From Neolewinella aquimaris (lineage in GTDB: Bacteria > Bacteroidota > Bacteroidia > Chitinophagales > Saprospiraceae), in NCBI RefSeq assembly GCF_014197245.1, contig NZ_JACIFF010000006.1:248001-312000 (forward strand): DNA of 64,000 bases. The letters are read 5' to 3'. Every line of letters begins with the position of its first letter. The stretch's first letter is position 1. The notes beneath the pieces are model-generated. The model saw only the letters and a list, made by a program, of their open reading frames with translations, was not told the DNA's origin and did no database searches. Of this stretch, positions 18,713-28,007 are shown one piece after another. The position numbers and the translations under genes were made by a program.

Positions 18713-21649
18713 ATGCATAGTCTTCCCCGACGTTTGTTCGGTAGCCTGATTTTTGCCATCGCGCTGCCCTGTTTGCTTCACGCCCAGTATTCCGTTTCCG
18801 GTACCGTAAAGGATACGGACGGTGAGCCCTTGATCGGAGTCTCCGTGCTGGTGGTCGGTACCACTACCGGTACGGTCACCGATTTCGACGGAAACTTTAC
18901 CGTGAACGTTCCCGACGACCGCAATGCCCTGCGACTGAGTTACACGGGCTTCGTGCCCCAGACGGTCGAGGTAAGTCGGGGGATGGCTCCCGTTGACATC
19001 ACCCTGGATGAGGACGTCGCTAACCTCGAGCAAGTAGTGGTCACCGGACTGGCATCTACCATCAAACGATCTAACCTGGCCAACGCCGTTTCCGTAGTGA
19101 GCGGGGAGGAACTCACCGGGGTCACCAGCCAGCAGACGGTCGACGGGGCCCTGTACGGTAAGCTTACCGGTGTAAACATCGTCCAGACCAGCGGCGCGCC
19201 GGGTGGGGGCTACGCCGTCCGCTTGCGGGGAGTATCCTCGCTTTCCGGTAACAACCAACCCCTGTTCATCGTAGATGGGGTGTACATCTCCAACGTCGAA
19301 CTGCCGAGCGGCTCCCGCAATGCCTCCGGAGCCAACAGCGCCTCCGAGGAATCCGCCTCAAACCGCATTGCCGACCTGAACCCGGACGACATCGAAAGCA
19401 TCGAAGTGCTGAAGGGGGCTTCCGCTGCGGCGATATACGGAACCCGGGCCAACGCCGGCGTGGTCATCATCACCACCAAGAAGGGGGTAGCCGGCGAAAC
19501 CAAGGTGAGCTTCAACCAGGACCTGGGCTTCAACACCATCATCAAGAAGGTGGGGCGCCGCACCTTCACGGCGGACCAGGTGGAGCAGGAATTTGGAGGA
19601 ACTACTCCGGATCAGATTGCCGCCGGAAAAGCCGCCCGCGCGGCCTTCGAAGCAGCACAGGCCCGCGGTGAGATCTTTGATTATGAAGACATCATCTACG
19701 GTGAAAAGGGCTTCATTTCGGACAGCCGGCTCCGGGTGAGCGGGGGCAGCGACAGAACCAACTTCTTCGTGAGCGGCAGCTACCGCGACGAAGACGGCAT
19801 CATCAAGGGCACCGGCTACGAACGCTTTACCGCCCGGCTCAACCTCACCCACCAGATCAACGATCGCCTGAAGATCCAGTCGAATACCAACTTTGTGCGT
19901 TCCTCGGCATCGCGGTCGTTCAGCGGCAACGAGAATGAGGGCGGACTCTCTTATGGCTACACCCTGGCCTTCACCCGCGACTACGTTAACCTGTTTCCGG
20001 ATGAAGACGGCAACTATCCCGATAACCCCAACTTCTCCGGCAACCCCCTGCAGACCCGCGACCAAACCCGGAACGAGGAAGACATCAACCGCGTCCTGCA
20101 GGGCATCAACGTCAATTACCGCCTGCTCCAGCAGGACAACCAAACCCTTAATCTGGTCCTCAACGGCGGGCTCGATTTCATCCTGTCCAAAACCTTTGTC
20201 TACGTTCCGGAGAATTTCCAATCCCAACGGGGCCGGCAAAATGGATTCCTGGCGGAAGGAAAGAACGATCTGTTCAACTACAACTACAGCGCGATCGCGG
20301 TCCATGACTATTATACCGATAGCGGCATCAATTTCACCACTCAGGCCGGTATAACCTACATCAACCAGTCCGCCGACCAGCTCCTCACCCAGAGCACCCA
20401 ATTGATCCCGCTGCAGACCAATCTCGGGCAGGGAGCCGCCCAGGAGATCGACCAGACGCTGCTCAACGTAGAGGAATTTGGATACGTCGTCCAGGAGGAG
20501 GTCAACCTGTACGATCGGGTTATTCTCACCGGGGGTCTCCGCTTCGACAAATCCTCCCTCAACGGCGATCCGAATAAGTTCTTCACTTTTCCCCGGGCTT
20601 CGGTCGCCGTTAACCTCAACGAGTTCGATTTTTGGAACACCAGCGGCCCCATCGATCAGTTTAAGCTGCGGGCCGCTTACGGGGTGACCGGCAACAGCGC
20701 CTCCTTCGGGCGACTCTTCACCTCTCTGACCAACAACAACATCGGCGGCCGCGGGGGCTTTACGGTCGACGGTCAACAGGGAAACAGTACCCTAGAGCCG
20801 GAAACGTCCTCGGAAATGGAGTTCGGTACGGATCTGGGACTGTTTGACAACAAGGTCAGCTTGACGGCAACCTACTACATCCGCGACGTAAAGGATCTGC
20901 TGTACGACCGCTCGCTGCCAACCTCTTCGGGCTTCTCCAACGAAATTCGCAACGACCTTGACCTCCGCAACCGGGGGTTTGAGTTTCAACTGGGCCTCAA
21001 TCCGGTACGCGAGGACAACTTCTACTACCGCACCACGCTGAATTTCTGGTTCAACCGTAGTGAGATCACCCGCCTGGGTGTTCCGGATGGCAGTGAGGGC
21101 GAAGACATCCCCAGCTTCGTACCCCCCGGTGTTGCCTTCGGTCTTGGCCTGGGCACCTTCTACATCAACGAAGGATCACCCATCACCGGCTTGTGGGAAA
21201 ACGTCGACGGTGTCCCCACCCAGACCGGCGATACCGAACCGGACTTCCAGTTTGGCTGGAACAACAACTTCACTCTGTTTCAGAACCTCGACATCAACTT
21301 CCTTTTCCACTGGCGAGAGGGTTCCGAACTACTCAACCTGACCCGCCTACTAACTAACTTAGGGAACACTACCCCCAGGGAGTACGATGACCTCACCGGC
21401 TTCATTGAAGACGGATCCTACTTCCGCCTGCGCGAGGCCGGCATCAACTACCGCATCCCCCTTAACAGCGACGTGATCCGTGGGCTTAAGGTCGGCATAT
21501 CGGGCCGCAACATCTTCACCATCACCGATTACAGCAGCTACGACCCCGAGACCTCGGTAAAGGGGGGTAGCGGATTATCGACCAATATTGAGGTAGCCCC
21601 CTTCCCGAGCAGCCGCCAATTTTACCTCCACTTGGGATTTGATTTTTAA
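18713..21649 (+). CDS. SusC/RagA-family TonB-dependent outer membrane transporter
   Basis: 978 residues from the ATG at 18713 (MHSLPRRLFGSLIFAIALPC), a signal peptide ending near HAQ. Domains in order: carboxypeptidase-regulatory-like domain (YSVSGTVKDTDGEPLIGVSV, about 25-105), TonB-box/plug (VVVTGLASTIKRSNLANAVS; RLRGVSSLSGNNQPLFIVDGV; IESIEVLKGASAAAIYG), and a 22-strand barrel ending in HLGFDF. SusC-SusD pairs form a lidded importer for glycans or peptides. No glycoside hydrolase, peptidase or hybrid regulator is nearby, so substrate is unknown. susD follows after 20 bases. Confidence 0.95.
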   Translation: MHSLPRRLFGSLIFAIALPCLLHAQYSVSGTVKDTDGEPLIGVSVLVVGTTTGTVTDFDGNFTVNVPDDRNALRLSYTGFVPQTVEVSRGMAPVDITLDEDVANLEQVVVTGLASTIKRSNLANAVSVVSGEELTGVTSQQTVDGALYGKLTGVNIVQTSGAPGGGYAVRLRGVSSLSGNNQPLFIVDGVYISNVELPSGSRNASGANSASEESASNRIADLNPDDIESIEVLKGASAAAIYGTRANAGVVIITTKKGVAGETKVSFNQDLGFNTIIKKVGRRTFTADQVEQEFGGTTPDQIAAGKAARAAFEAAQARGEIFDYEDIIYGEKGFISDSRLRVSGGSDRTNFFVSGSYRDEDGIIKGTGYERFTARLNLTHQINDRLKIQSNTNFVRSSASRSFSGNENEGGLSYGYTLAFTRDYVNLFPDEDGNYPDNPNFSGNPLQTRDQTRNEEDINRVLQGINVNYRLLQQDNQTLNLVLNGGLDFILSKTFVYVPENFQSQRGRQNGFLAEGKNDLFNYNYSAIAVHDYYTDSGINFTTQAGITYINQSADQLLTQSTQLIPLQTNLGQGAAQEIDQTLLNVEEFGYVVQEEVNLYDRVILTGGLRFDKSSLNGDPNKFFTFPRASVAVNLNEFDFWNTSGPIDQFKLRAAYGVTGNSASFGRLFTSLTNNNIGGRGGFTVDGQQGNSTLEPETSSEMEFGTDLGLFDNKVSLTATYYIRDVKDLLYDRSLPTSSGFSNEIRNDLDLRNRGFEFQLGLNPVREDNFYYRTTLNFWFNRSEITRLGVPDGSEGEDIPSFVPPGVAFGLGLGTFYINEGSPITGLWENVDGVPTQTGDTEPDFQFGWNNNFTLFQNLDINFLFHWREGSELLNLTRLLTNLGNTTPREYDDLTGFIEDGSYFRLREAGINYRIPLNSDVIRGLKVGISGRNIFTITDYSSYDPETSVKGGSGLSTNIEVAPFPSSRQFYLHLGFDF

Positions 21650-21669
21650 CCAAGCGAAAATCGATTAAA

Positions 21670-22977
21670 ATGAAAAAGTATAACATCTTAAGCCTGCTCG
21701 GCTTGCTGGCGCTCTTCGTTTTTTCCTGTGAAATCGAGGAACAATTCGACCCCAACGGACCCAGTATCAATAGCGTGCTGACCAATGCCTCCAAGGCCGA
21801 GCTAGATTTGCTGGTCACCGGAATCGAAGCCGGCATGCGCAACGGTATGGCGGGCTACGTGACCGCGTCGGGTACCATCGCCCGGGAGCTATACATCTTC
21901 GATGCCGATCCCCGCAACACGGAAGATCTACTCGGAAAGGGCGATCTCCAGCTGGATAACAACACTTTCTACATCACCGGGCCCTTCAACTCCCGCTACC
22001 AGGTAGTGAAGAACGTCAATATCCTCCTGGAAGCCCTCGACAACACCGATTCCGTTTCAGAAGCCGAAAAACAGGGGTACCGCGCCTTTGGCAACACGAT
22101 CAAAGCCTACATGCTCAGCCAGGTACTGGATATGCTGGGGACCAACGGCATCCGACTCGACGTCAGCGACCCCGAAAACCTCGGCCCCTTCCTCAGCCAG
22201 GACGCTAGCTATGATGCCATTCTGGACTTACTGGATGGTGCCAATAGCGCCCTTAGCGGTGCTGAATTTCCCTTTTTTCTATCGGAAGGATTTCGGGGCT
22301 TCAATACTCCACAAACGTTCAGCCAGTTTAACCGGGCCATTGCGGCACGCGTGGCCACCCATGCCGCCCGCTACGATCGGGCACTTAGCTACGTTAATGC
22401 CAGTTTCCTAAACCTGGACGGTGACCTAAGTGAGGGTGTAGAACACATTTTCGGTACGGTGGCCGGCGACCTGCTTAACCCCCTCTACAAGCAAGAAGGG
22501 CAGAGCGGCGATCAACTGGTGGTGCATCCCCGCATCATTGCCAACGCGACCCCCGGCGATGAGCGCCTGGACAAGTTCCGCCTGCGCGTGCAGGACACCG
22601 GGCAGGACGGCCTGAACGGCGCCTACGAAACGGCTCTGTACGCAACCGCTACTTCCCCCATCGACATCATCCGCAATGAGGAGCTGGTACTGATCTACGC
22701 CGAGGCTAACATCAATCTAGGAAATCTAGAAGAAGGAGAACGTGCCCTGAACATCATCCGGAACGCTGCCGATATTGGTGACTACTCCGGTCCGGTAACC
22801 CAGGAAGCCCTCATCGACGAGATGCTCTACCAGCGCTGTTACAGCCTCTGGGGGGAGGGCCACCGGATGTGGGACCTGCGCCGCTACGGCCGGCTTAACG
22901 CCAACTTCCTGCCGATCGACCGGGCCGGCGACGACGTATTCACCCAGTTCCCCATCCCGCTTTCGGAGGGCGTGTAG
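21670..22977 (+). CDS. SusD/RagB-family outer membrane lipoprotein
   Basis: 435 residues. Signal peptide with lipobox ending at Cys20 (LLALFVFSCEIEE), so it is lipid-anchored on the cell surface. The TPR-containing RagB fold is seen in TNASKAELDLLVTGIEAGMRNG, RYQVVKNVNILLEAL, RNEELVLIYAEANINLGNLEEGERALNIIRNAA and the C-terminal ECO-type ending SLWGEGHRMWDLRRYGRL...QFPIPLSEG. It acts as the substrate-binding lid of the SusC barrel. Slightly shorter than typical (about 450-550). Confidence 0.94.
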   Translation: MKKYNILSLLGLLALFVFSCEIEEQFDPNGPSINSVLTNASKAELDLLVTGIEAGMRNGMAGYVTASGTIARELYIFDADPRNTEDLLGKGDLQLDNNTFYITGPFNSRYQVVKNVNILLEALDNTDSVSEAEKQGYRAFGNTIKAYMLSQVLDMLGTNGIRLDVSDPENLGPFLSQDASYDAILDLLDGANSALSGAEFPFFLSEGFRGFNTPQTFSQFNRAIAARVATHAARYDRALSYVNASFLNLDGDLSEGVEHIFGTVAGDLLNPLYKQEGQSGDQLVVHPRIIANATPGDERLDKFRLRVQDTGQDGLNGAYETALYATATSPIDIIRNEELVLIYAEANINLGNLEEGERALNIIRNAADIGDYSGPVTQEALIDEMLYQRCYSLWGEGHRMWDLRRYGRLNANFLPIDRAGDDVFTQFPIPLSEGV

Positions 22978-23003
22978 TCCTTTCGGGGGCACGGGACGTA
23001 AAG

Positions 23004-23035
23004 AAACCCCGCTACCTGGTTCGGTAGCGGGGTTT
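23004..23035. terminator. strong intrinsic terminator after susD
   Basis: A perfect 13-bp stem, AAACCCCGCTACC at 23004-23016 with GGTAGCGGGGTTT at 23023-23035 and a six-base loop, ends in a T-rich run. It lies between the convergent susD and sigma factor genes and may work both ways. Confidence 0.9.
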
Positions 23036-23068
23036 TGTTATATCCGTTTCGGGCTGAGGGGGAGGCGG

Positions 23069-23650
23069 CTACTGCAGCACGATCTCCTTCTCCTCTACCA
23101 TCTTGCGCATGTTGATCAGGGCGTAGCGCATCCGGCCGAGGGCGGTATTGATGCTTACGCGGGTGAGCTTTGCGATTTCTTTGAAGCTCATGTCGGCGTA
23201 GTGACGCAGAATGACGACTTCACGTTGTTCGGGGGGCAGGGCGTCGACCAGCTTGCGGACCTTATCGTGGGTCTGGCTGCGGATCATGCCTTGTTCGGCG
23301 TTGTCCTCCGGAGACTGGAGAACATCGAAAATGTTGAACGTTTCCGTCTGTCCGACCTGTGGGCGGCGCTTGTTGCGACGAAAGGAGTCTACACACATGT
23401 TGTAGGAGATGCGCATGGCCCACTGGAGGAACTTGCCTTCGTGGTTGTACTTGCCGCGGCGCAGGGTATCGATGATCTTGATGAACACCTCCTGGAAGAT
23501 ATCTTCCGCTTTGCTGTGATCCTTCGTGAAGAGGTAGATCGAGGTGTAAATCTTTTGCTGGTGACGGCCGAGCAGTTCTTCGAATGCACGGTCTTGGCCA
23601 GTGAGGTAGAGGTTGATCAGTTCCTGATCGTTGAGAGACTTGACGTCCAT
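23069..23650 (-). CDS. ECF-type sigma-70 family RNA polymerase sigma factor
   Basis: 193 residues from the ATG at 23648-23650 (MDVKSLNDQELINLYLTGQ). Region 2 (FEELLGRHQQKIYTSIYLFT, HSKAEDIFQEVFIKIID, FLQWAMRISYNMCVDSFRR) and region 4 (ALPPEQREVVILRHYADMSF with the HTH FKEIAKLTRVSINTALGRM) are present; there is no region 1 or 3, hence ECF class. No anti-sigma gene (FecR-like or zinc anti-sigma) is next to it, although susCD pairs are sometimes controlled by such pairs. It is convergent with susD, with the terminator between them, so co-regulation is only a guess. Confidence 0.92.
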   Translation of the reverse strand: MDVKSLNDQELINLYLTGQDRAFEELLGRHQQKIYTSIYLFTKDHSKAEDIFQEVFIKIIDTLRRGKYNHEGKFLQWAMRISYNMCVDSFRRNKRRPQVGQTETFNIFDVLQSPEDNAEQGMIRSQTHDKVRKLVDALPPEQREVVILRHYADMSFKEIAKLTRVSINTALGRMRYALINMRKMVEEKEIVLQ

Positions 23651-23823
23651 AACTAACAATGTTTCAATTTGGGATTATTTCCCGAAGCGGGATCCGACGC
23701 TACTGCCGGTTAACAGTTAGTGTAGACGTAGATGTATAGATAGACTTTAGTGAAGAATGAAAGAAGGGGTGTGCAACCCAAGACAAAAGCAAAAAGGAAA
23801 GGGGGCGCAACCCCTTGTGATGT

Positions 23824-23855
23824 CAAATATAGGCTAAGGAGTTCGACATACACAA
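23824..23855 (-). promoter_or_regulatory. promoter of the sigma factor gene
   Basis: On the minus strand TTG at 23855-23853, a 21-base spacer and TATATTTG at 23831-23824 fit the Bacteroidota TTTG/TAnnTTTG promoter. It predicts a leader of about 165 bases containing the two small hairpin units. Confidence 0.5.
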
Positions 23856-24264
23856 TTTTATTTGCCAATTACTTTAACCTTTAACGCACAATTAACGAGA
23901 TTAGCAGATAATAATTCCGAAATTAACACAATAGTAGATTATGATTTTTCTGATTACGATTTAGAAGAACATAATTTTGAAATCCGTCTTATTATGTCGG
24001 CTGCTATATTTCGGAGATGTTTGTCCTAACAATGGGGGTGGCGACACCCCATGGCCCGTTTTGACGCCAGAAAGCACAAGGTGAACAGACAATGAGTATC
24101 GTCAGCGGAATCCACGCCGGGTGACCGTCATTGCTCGCCTGAATTACGTTGCTCCCGCGCCCCCGCCCTAATACATGTAACTATAAATATATGTTAAGAT
24201 TCTGTTGAATATAGATGTATCAATGTGTATATGGCTGTACTATAGGGTGTTCGGTGCTTCGATT

Positions 24265-24308
24265 GTCCGTTCATATGATCGTTTGTTCCTGCTTCCATTC
24301 GAACGGAC
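24265..24308 (+). promoter_or_regulatory. inverted repeat before the sulfite reductase
   Basis: GTCCGTTC at 24265-24272 is perfectly complementary to GAACGGAC at 24301-24308 across a 28-base loop. The palindrome TCATATGA occurs at 24271-24278 and again at 24331-24338, where it includes the ATG. This may be an operator or a leader hairpin covering the start of the sulfur operon. Confidence 0.35.
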
Positions 24309-24334
24309 GGCCCCCTTACGGGTACTTTGGTCAT

Positions 24335-26455
24335 ATGAAAGCGACCGCAGCCCCCCAGTTGACCCACCTAGACGCCGCCAACCGCGCGGACATCGACGAA
24401 CTAACCGAACGCATCTATGCCTACCAGCGGGGCAAGGAAGACGAGGACCGCTTCAAGCATTACCGCCTGACCCGCGGCGTCTACGGACAGCGGCAAATGG
24501 GTGTGCACATGTTTCGCACCAAGATTCCCTTTGGGCACATTACTCCCGACCAGCTTATTGCCCTGGCCAATATATCGGAGAAGTACACCAACGGACGCCT
24601 CCACATCACCACCCGGCAGAATGTACAGTTGCACTATGTGAAACTGAACGACAGCCCGGCCATCTGGAAGGAACTGGTAGAAGCCGGCATGACGGCCCGC
24701 GAGGCCTGCGGCAACACCGTCCGCAATCTCACGGCCAGCCCCCTCGCCGGCGTGGACCCCGAGGAGCTCTTCGACGTGAGTCCTTATGTATACGCCACCT
24801 TCGACTACTTCCTGCGCAACCCCATTTGCCAGGAGATGGGCCGCAAGATCAAGCCGGCGTTTTCGAGCAGCGATCGCGACAGCGCCTTCACTTATTTTCA
24901 CGACTTCGGCTTCATCCCCCGCATCAAAGACGGGAAGCGGGGCTTCAAGGTCGTCGTCGGTGGCGGACTGGGCGCGGTATCGATGGTCGCCCACACTGCC
25001 TTCGAATTTCTGCCGGCCGACCAGATTATTCCCTTTCAGGAGGCGGCCATCCGGGTGTTCGATCGCTACGGAGAGCGTGAAAAGCGCATGAAGGCCCGCA
25101 TGAAGTTCCTCATCAAGGACCTCGGCTTCGAGCGCTTCATGGAACTGATCCACGAAGAATGGCCCGCCATTGCCAACAAGACCTACGAGATCGATCCTTC
25201 GCTCGTCCCCCAACTCGGACAGGTACCGGCCGACAACTTCCCCCCGGTCGAACCCGTCGACGCCTCCGTCTACGCCGAGTGGATCAAGACCAACGTACTA
25301 GAGCAAAAGCAGGGCGGTTACCGCGCCGTAGCCATCCGCATCCCGCTCGGCAACCTCGAAGCCGAACAGGCGCGCCTCCTGGCCGGCGTGATCCGGACCC
25401 ACGCCAGCGACGACATCCGCCTGAGCGTACAGCAGGGCATGGTGCTGCGTTACGTGCCCCCCACCGCGCTGCCCCACCTATTCAATGCCCTCTACGCCCT
25501 CGACCTCGGTCTGCCGGGCTACGACACTACGGCCGACATCACCGCCTGCCCCGGTACCGATACCTGTGCCCTCGGCGTGACCAACTCCACCGGACTCGCC
25601 CAGGTACTGGAAGCAATGGTACGGGACGAATTTCCCGAGATGGTCACGGAGAACGACATCCGCATCAAGATCAGCGGGTGCATGAACGCCTGCGGCCAGC
25701 ACATGGCCGCCAACATCGGCTTCCACGGATCCAGCATTCGGGTCGGCGATCGGATCGCCCCCGCCATGCAGGTAGTGGTGGGAGGAGGAATCGCGCCCGA
25801 CGGCCGCGGCTTCATTGCCCAGAAGGTGATCAAAGTACCCACCCGCCGGGTCCCCGAGGCCGTTCGCATTCTTTTCCTCGACTATAAGGACCAGGCCCAC
25901 GAGGGAGAATACTACAACGACTACGCCGAGCGGCAGGGCAAGCGCTACTTCTACGGCCTGCTGAAGCACCTCGGTGACACCAGCGAGATCGCCGACGAAG
26001 AATTCTACGACTGGGGACAGGACGAAGACTACAAGCAGGAGATCGGCGTGGGGGAATGCGCCGGCGTTAGCCTCGACGTCATCGGAGCCATCCTCAACGA
26101 CAGCAGCAACAAGCTCATCGCCGCCGGCCGCAGCCTGGAAGGAGGAGCCCCCGCCGACGCCGGTTACCACGCATATTCAGCCATGGTCACCGCTGCCAAG
26201 GCGCTGTTGCTGGCTGAAGACGTGAAGTGCAATACCCACATCGGCATCCTCGGTGATTTTCAGGAACATTTCGGTGCACGCTTTCCCGAAATCACTGACT
26301 TCAAAAACTACGTATTACGTATCAAAAATACGGAGCCTACTACTGAGTTTGTTTCTACGTATCTTGCGGACGCCCGCGCTTTTGTCAGCAAAGCCATCGC
26401 GACCCGCGAGCGGCAGTTGGACAAGCAAGTGGTCAGTGAATACTATAAAGCATAA
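24335..26455 (+). CDS. assimilatory sulfite (nitrite/sulfite) reductase with C-terminal extension
   Basis: 706 residues from the ATG at 24335 (MKATAAPQLTHLDAANRADI); an upstream ATG at 24215 reads through the leader hairpin and is rejected. Two ferredoxin-like plus siroheme/4Fe-4S half-repeats are visible (LHITTRQNVQLHYVK; VVVGGGLG; IRLSVQQGMVLRYV; VVVGGGIAPDGRGF). The cluster and siroheme cysteines are Cys405-x5-Cys411 and Cys449-x3-Cys453 (ACPGTDTC, SGCMNACGQH). Beyond the usual end (about 540) lie some 165 extra residues that look helical, a HEPN-like extension known in Bacteroidota homologs. The siroheme enzymes and APS reductase downstream show it reduces sulfite to sulfide rather than nitrite. 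Electrons may come from ferredoxin via the last gene of the operon. Confidence 0.9.
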   Translation: MKATAAPQLTHLDAANRADIDELTERIYAYQRGKEDEDRFKHYRLTRGVYGQRQMGVHMFRTKIPFGHITPDQLIALANISEKYTNGRLHITTRQNVQLHYVKLNDSPAIWKELVEAGMTAREACGNTVRNLTASPLAGVDPEELFDVSPYVYATFDYFLRNPICQEMGRKIKPAFSSSDRDSAFTYFHDFGFIPRIKDGKRGFKVVVGGGLGAVSMVAHTAFEFLPADQIIPFQEAAIRVFDRYGEREKRMKARMKFLIKDLGFERFMELIHEEWPAIANKTYEIDPSLVPQLGQVPADNFPPVEPVDASVYAEWIKTNVLEQKQGGYRAVAIRIPLGNLEAEQARLLAGVIRTHASDDIRLSVQQGMVLRYVPPTALPHLFNALYALDLGLPGYDTTADITACPGTDTCALGVTNSTGLAQVLEAMVRDEFPEMVTENDIRIKISGCMNACGQHMAANIGFHGSSIRVGDRIAPAMQVVVGGGIAPDGRGFIAQKVIKVPTRRVPEAVRILFLDYKDQAHEGEYYNDYAERQGKRYFYGLLKHLGDTSEIADEEFYDWGQDEDYKQEIGVGECAGVSLDVIGAILNDSSNKLIAAGRSLEGGAPADAGYHAYSAMVTAAKALLLAEDVKCNTHIGILGDFQEHFGARFPEITDFKNYVLRIKNTEPTTEFVSTYLADARAFVSKAIATRERQLDKQVVSEYYKA

Positions 26456-26460
26456 CACGT

Positions 26461-27231
26461 ATGCAGGCTTCTATTTCCTCTTCCGCCCGAATTACCCTGG
26501 TAGGTGCCGGCCCCGGTGATCCAGACCTCATCACCCGCAAGGGGCTGAAGGCCCTGGCCACCGCCGACGTCGTGCTGTACGATGCCCTGAGTAACTACGA
26601 ATTGCTGGATGAGACGCCGGCGCACTGCCAGCGCATCTTCGTCGGCAAGCGAGCCGGTTGCCACTACAAGAAGCAGGAAGAAATCAACGAGTTGCTCGTC
26701 ACCACGGCGAGGGAATACGGCCACGCGGTTCGGTTGAAGGGCGGCGATCCGTTCGTATTCGGTCGTGGACAGGAGGAAAAAGCCTATGCCGAATCTCACG
26801 GTATCCCCGTCGAAGTCGTTCCCGGTATCAGCAGCTGCATCAGCCTGCCGGAGTTACAGGGCGTAGCGCCCACCAGCCGGGGGTATGCCGACAGCTTCTG
26901 GGTCATTACCGCCCATACCCGTAATGGCGGACTGAGCGATGATCTTTTCCGTGCGGCCAGCTCCGGAGCTACTGTCATCATCCTGATGGGACTTGGCCGG
27001 CTCGACCAAATTTGCGCCCTCTGGGACGCTGAGGGTCGGGGAGAACTGCCCGCTATGGTGATCCAGAACGGTAGCCGACCCAACGAAAAATGCTGGGTAG
27101 GCACCGTTAACGATATTGCCGAGCGAGTAGCCGCCGAACGGGATAAAGGGCCGGGGATTATAGTTTTAGGCGAAACGGTACGGCAACACGCCGACTTTGA
27201 GCACCGGATAAAGCACCTGAAAAATACCTAA
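26461..27231 (+). CDS. cobA: uroporphyrinogen-III C-methyltransferase (SUMT)
   Basis: 256 residues, the single-domain SUMT length. It methylates uroporphyrinogen III twice with SAM to make precorrin-2, the first step to siroheme. Signatures: TLVGAGPGDPDLITRKGLKAL, YDALSNYELLD, VRLKGGDPFVFGRGQEE and EVVPGISSCISLPEL, with PTSRGYADSFWVITAH. It starts five bases after the reductase stop, so siroheme supply is co-expressed with the siroheme enzyme. Confidence 0.95.
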   Translation: MQASISSSARITLVGAGPGDPDLITRKGLKALATADVVLYDALSNYELLDETPAHCQRIFVGKRAGCHYKKQEEINELLVTTAREYGHAVRLKGGDPFVFGRGQEEKAYAESHGIPVEVVPGISSCISLPELQGVAPTSRGYADSFWVITAHTRNGGLSDDLFRAASSGATVIILMGLGRLDQICALWDAEGRGELPAMVIQNGSRPNEKCWVGTVNDIAERVAAERDKGPGIIVLGETVRQHADFEHRIKHLKNT

Positions 27232-27254
27232 ACTGCTATACCCTTATCCCTACC

Positions 27255-28007
27255 ATGACCAACCAACTCTATCCCGCTTTCTTCCGCCTCGACCGCCTGC
27301 AGATGCTGGTCGTGGGTGCCGGGCAGGTCGGCGAGGAGAAGCTCAGTTTCATCCTGAAGAGCAGTCCCAACGCCCGCGTCACCGTGGTTGCCCCGTGGAT
27401 GGGGGAGGAGCTTCGCGCGCTCCTCGAAGGGCAGACGGGAAGTGGGGCGGGGGCGCAGGAGCCGGCCTCTCCGGAAAAAGCCGCCGGACGCTGGTACACG
27501 GCATCCGGCGGTACGGTCACCTGGTACCGTCGTGAGTTCAACCCCGACGACGTTCGGGAAGCCGACCTCGTTGTTGCCGCTACCAACTTCCGCAACGTCA
27601 ATCACTCCGTATGGGAAGCTGCCCGCGCCCACCGTCGCCTCTGCAACATTGCCGATACGCCCGAACTATGTGACTTCTACCTCGGCAGCATCGTAACCCG
27701 CGGTCCGCTGAAGGTCGCCATCAGTACCAACGGACAGAGCCCAACCTTCGCGAAGCGCTTTCGCCAGTGGCTGGAAGCCGAGTTGCCGGAGGTTGAAACC
27801 ACCGAGTTGATCGATGGCCTTAAGGTGTTTCGGGATCGGCTTACGGGTGATTTCCAGTCGAAGGTCCGCGAACTCAATACGCTTACGAGCGGTTTACTTG
27901 CCTCGGTCCGTACGGGCCATCGCTGTCCCCCCGGCGGTTGTTTGGTAGCCTCCGCAACCGGAGAAGAAGATCCCACTTTAAAGCCGGATGAAAATACCCT
28001 GAATTGA
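27255..28007 (+). CDS. precorrin-2 dehydrogenase / sirohydrochlorin ferrochelatase (Met8-type)
   Basis: 250 residues. Rossmann NAD-binding start LQMLVVGAGQVGEEKLSFIL, then EADLVVAATNFRNVNHSVWEAA, CNIADTPELCDFYLGSIV and GPLKVAISTNGQSPTFAKRFRQWLE, typical of the CysG N-terminal or Met8/Ylnf proteins. It oxidizes precorrin-2 and inserts iron to finish siroheme. The Gly/Ala/Pro-rich stretch at about residues 60-87 is an insertion not expected in the family, and the tail after residue 215 is low in conservation. Overlaps the APS reductase ATG by one base. Confidence 0.92.
   Translation: MTNQLYPAFFRLDRLQMLVVGAGQVGEEKLSFILKSSPNARVTVVAPWMGEELRALLEGQTGSGAGAQEPASPEKAAGRWYTASGGTVTWYRREFNPDDVREADLVVAATNFRNVNHSVWEAARAHRRLCNIADTPELCDFYLGSIVTRGPLKVAISTNGQSPTFAKRFRQWLEAELPEVETTELIDGLKVFRDRLTGDFQSKVRELNTLTSGLLASVRTGHRCPPGGCLVASATGEEDPTLKPDENTLN

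Larger units (their letters stand above)
23651..24334. other. long AT-rich intergenic region between sigma factor and sulfite reductase
   Basis: 684 bases without a credible gene; the middle (about 23820-24010) is much richer in AT than the neighbours. Seen inside: two similar G-rich/C-rich small hairpin units (GGGGTGTGCAACCC near 23766 and GGGGCGCAACCCC near 23803), a sigma-gene promoter, a hairpin ATGGGGGTG-GCGA-CACCCCAT at 24032-24052 with a GNRA-type tetraloop, a TACATGTA palindrome near 24173, and the inverted repeat at 24265-24308. Confidence 0.6.

Noticed and set aside
19358-20776. 472-residue antisense open frame in susC
   Set aside because: Fully inside the SusC coding region with typical high-GC antisense composition.
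23004-23035. Integration (att) site
   Set aside because: The hairpin is a plain terminator with a T-rich tail; no integrase or tRNA is close.
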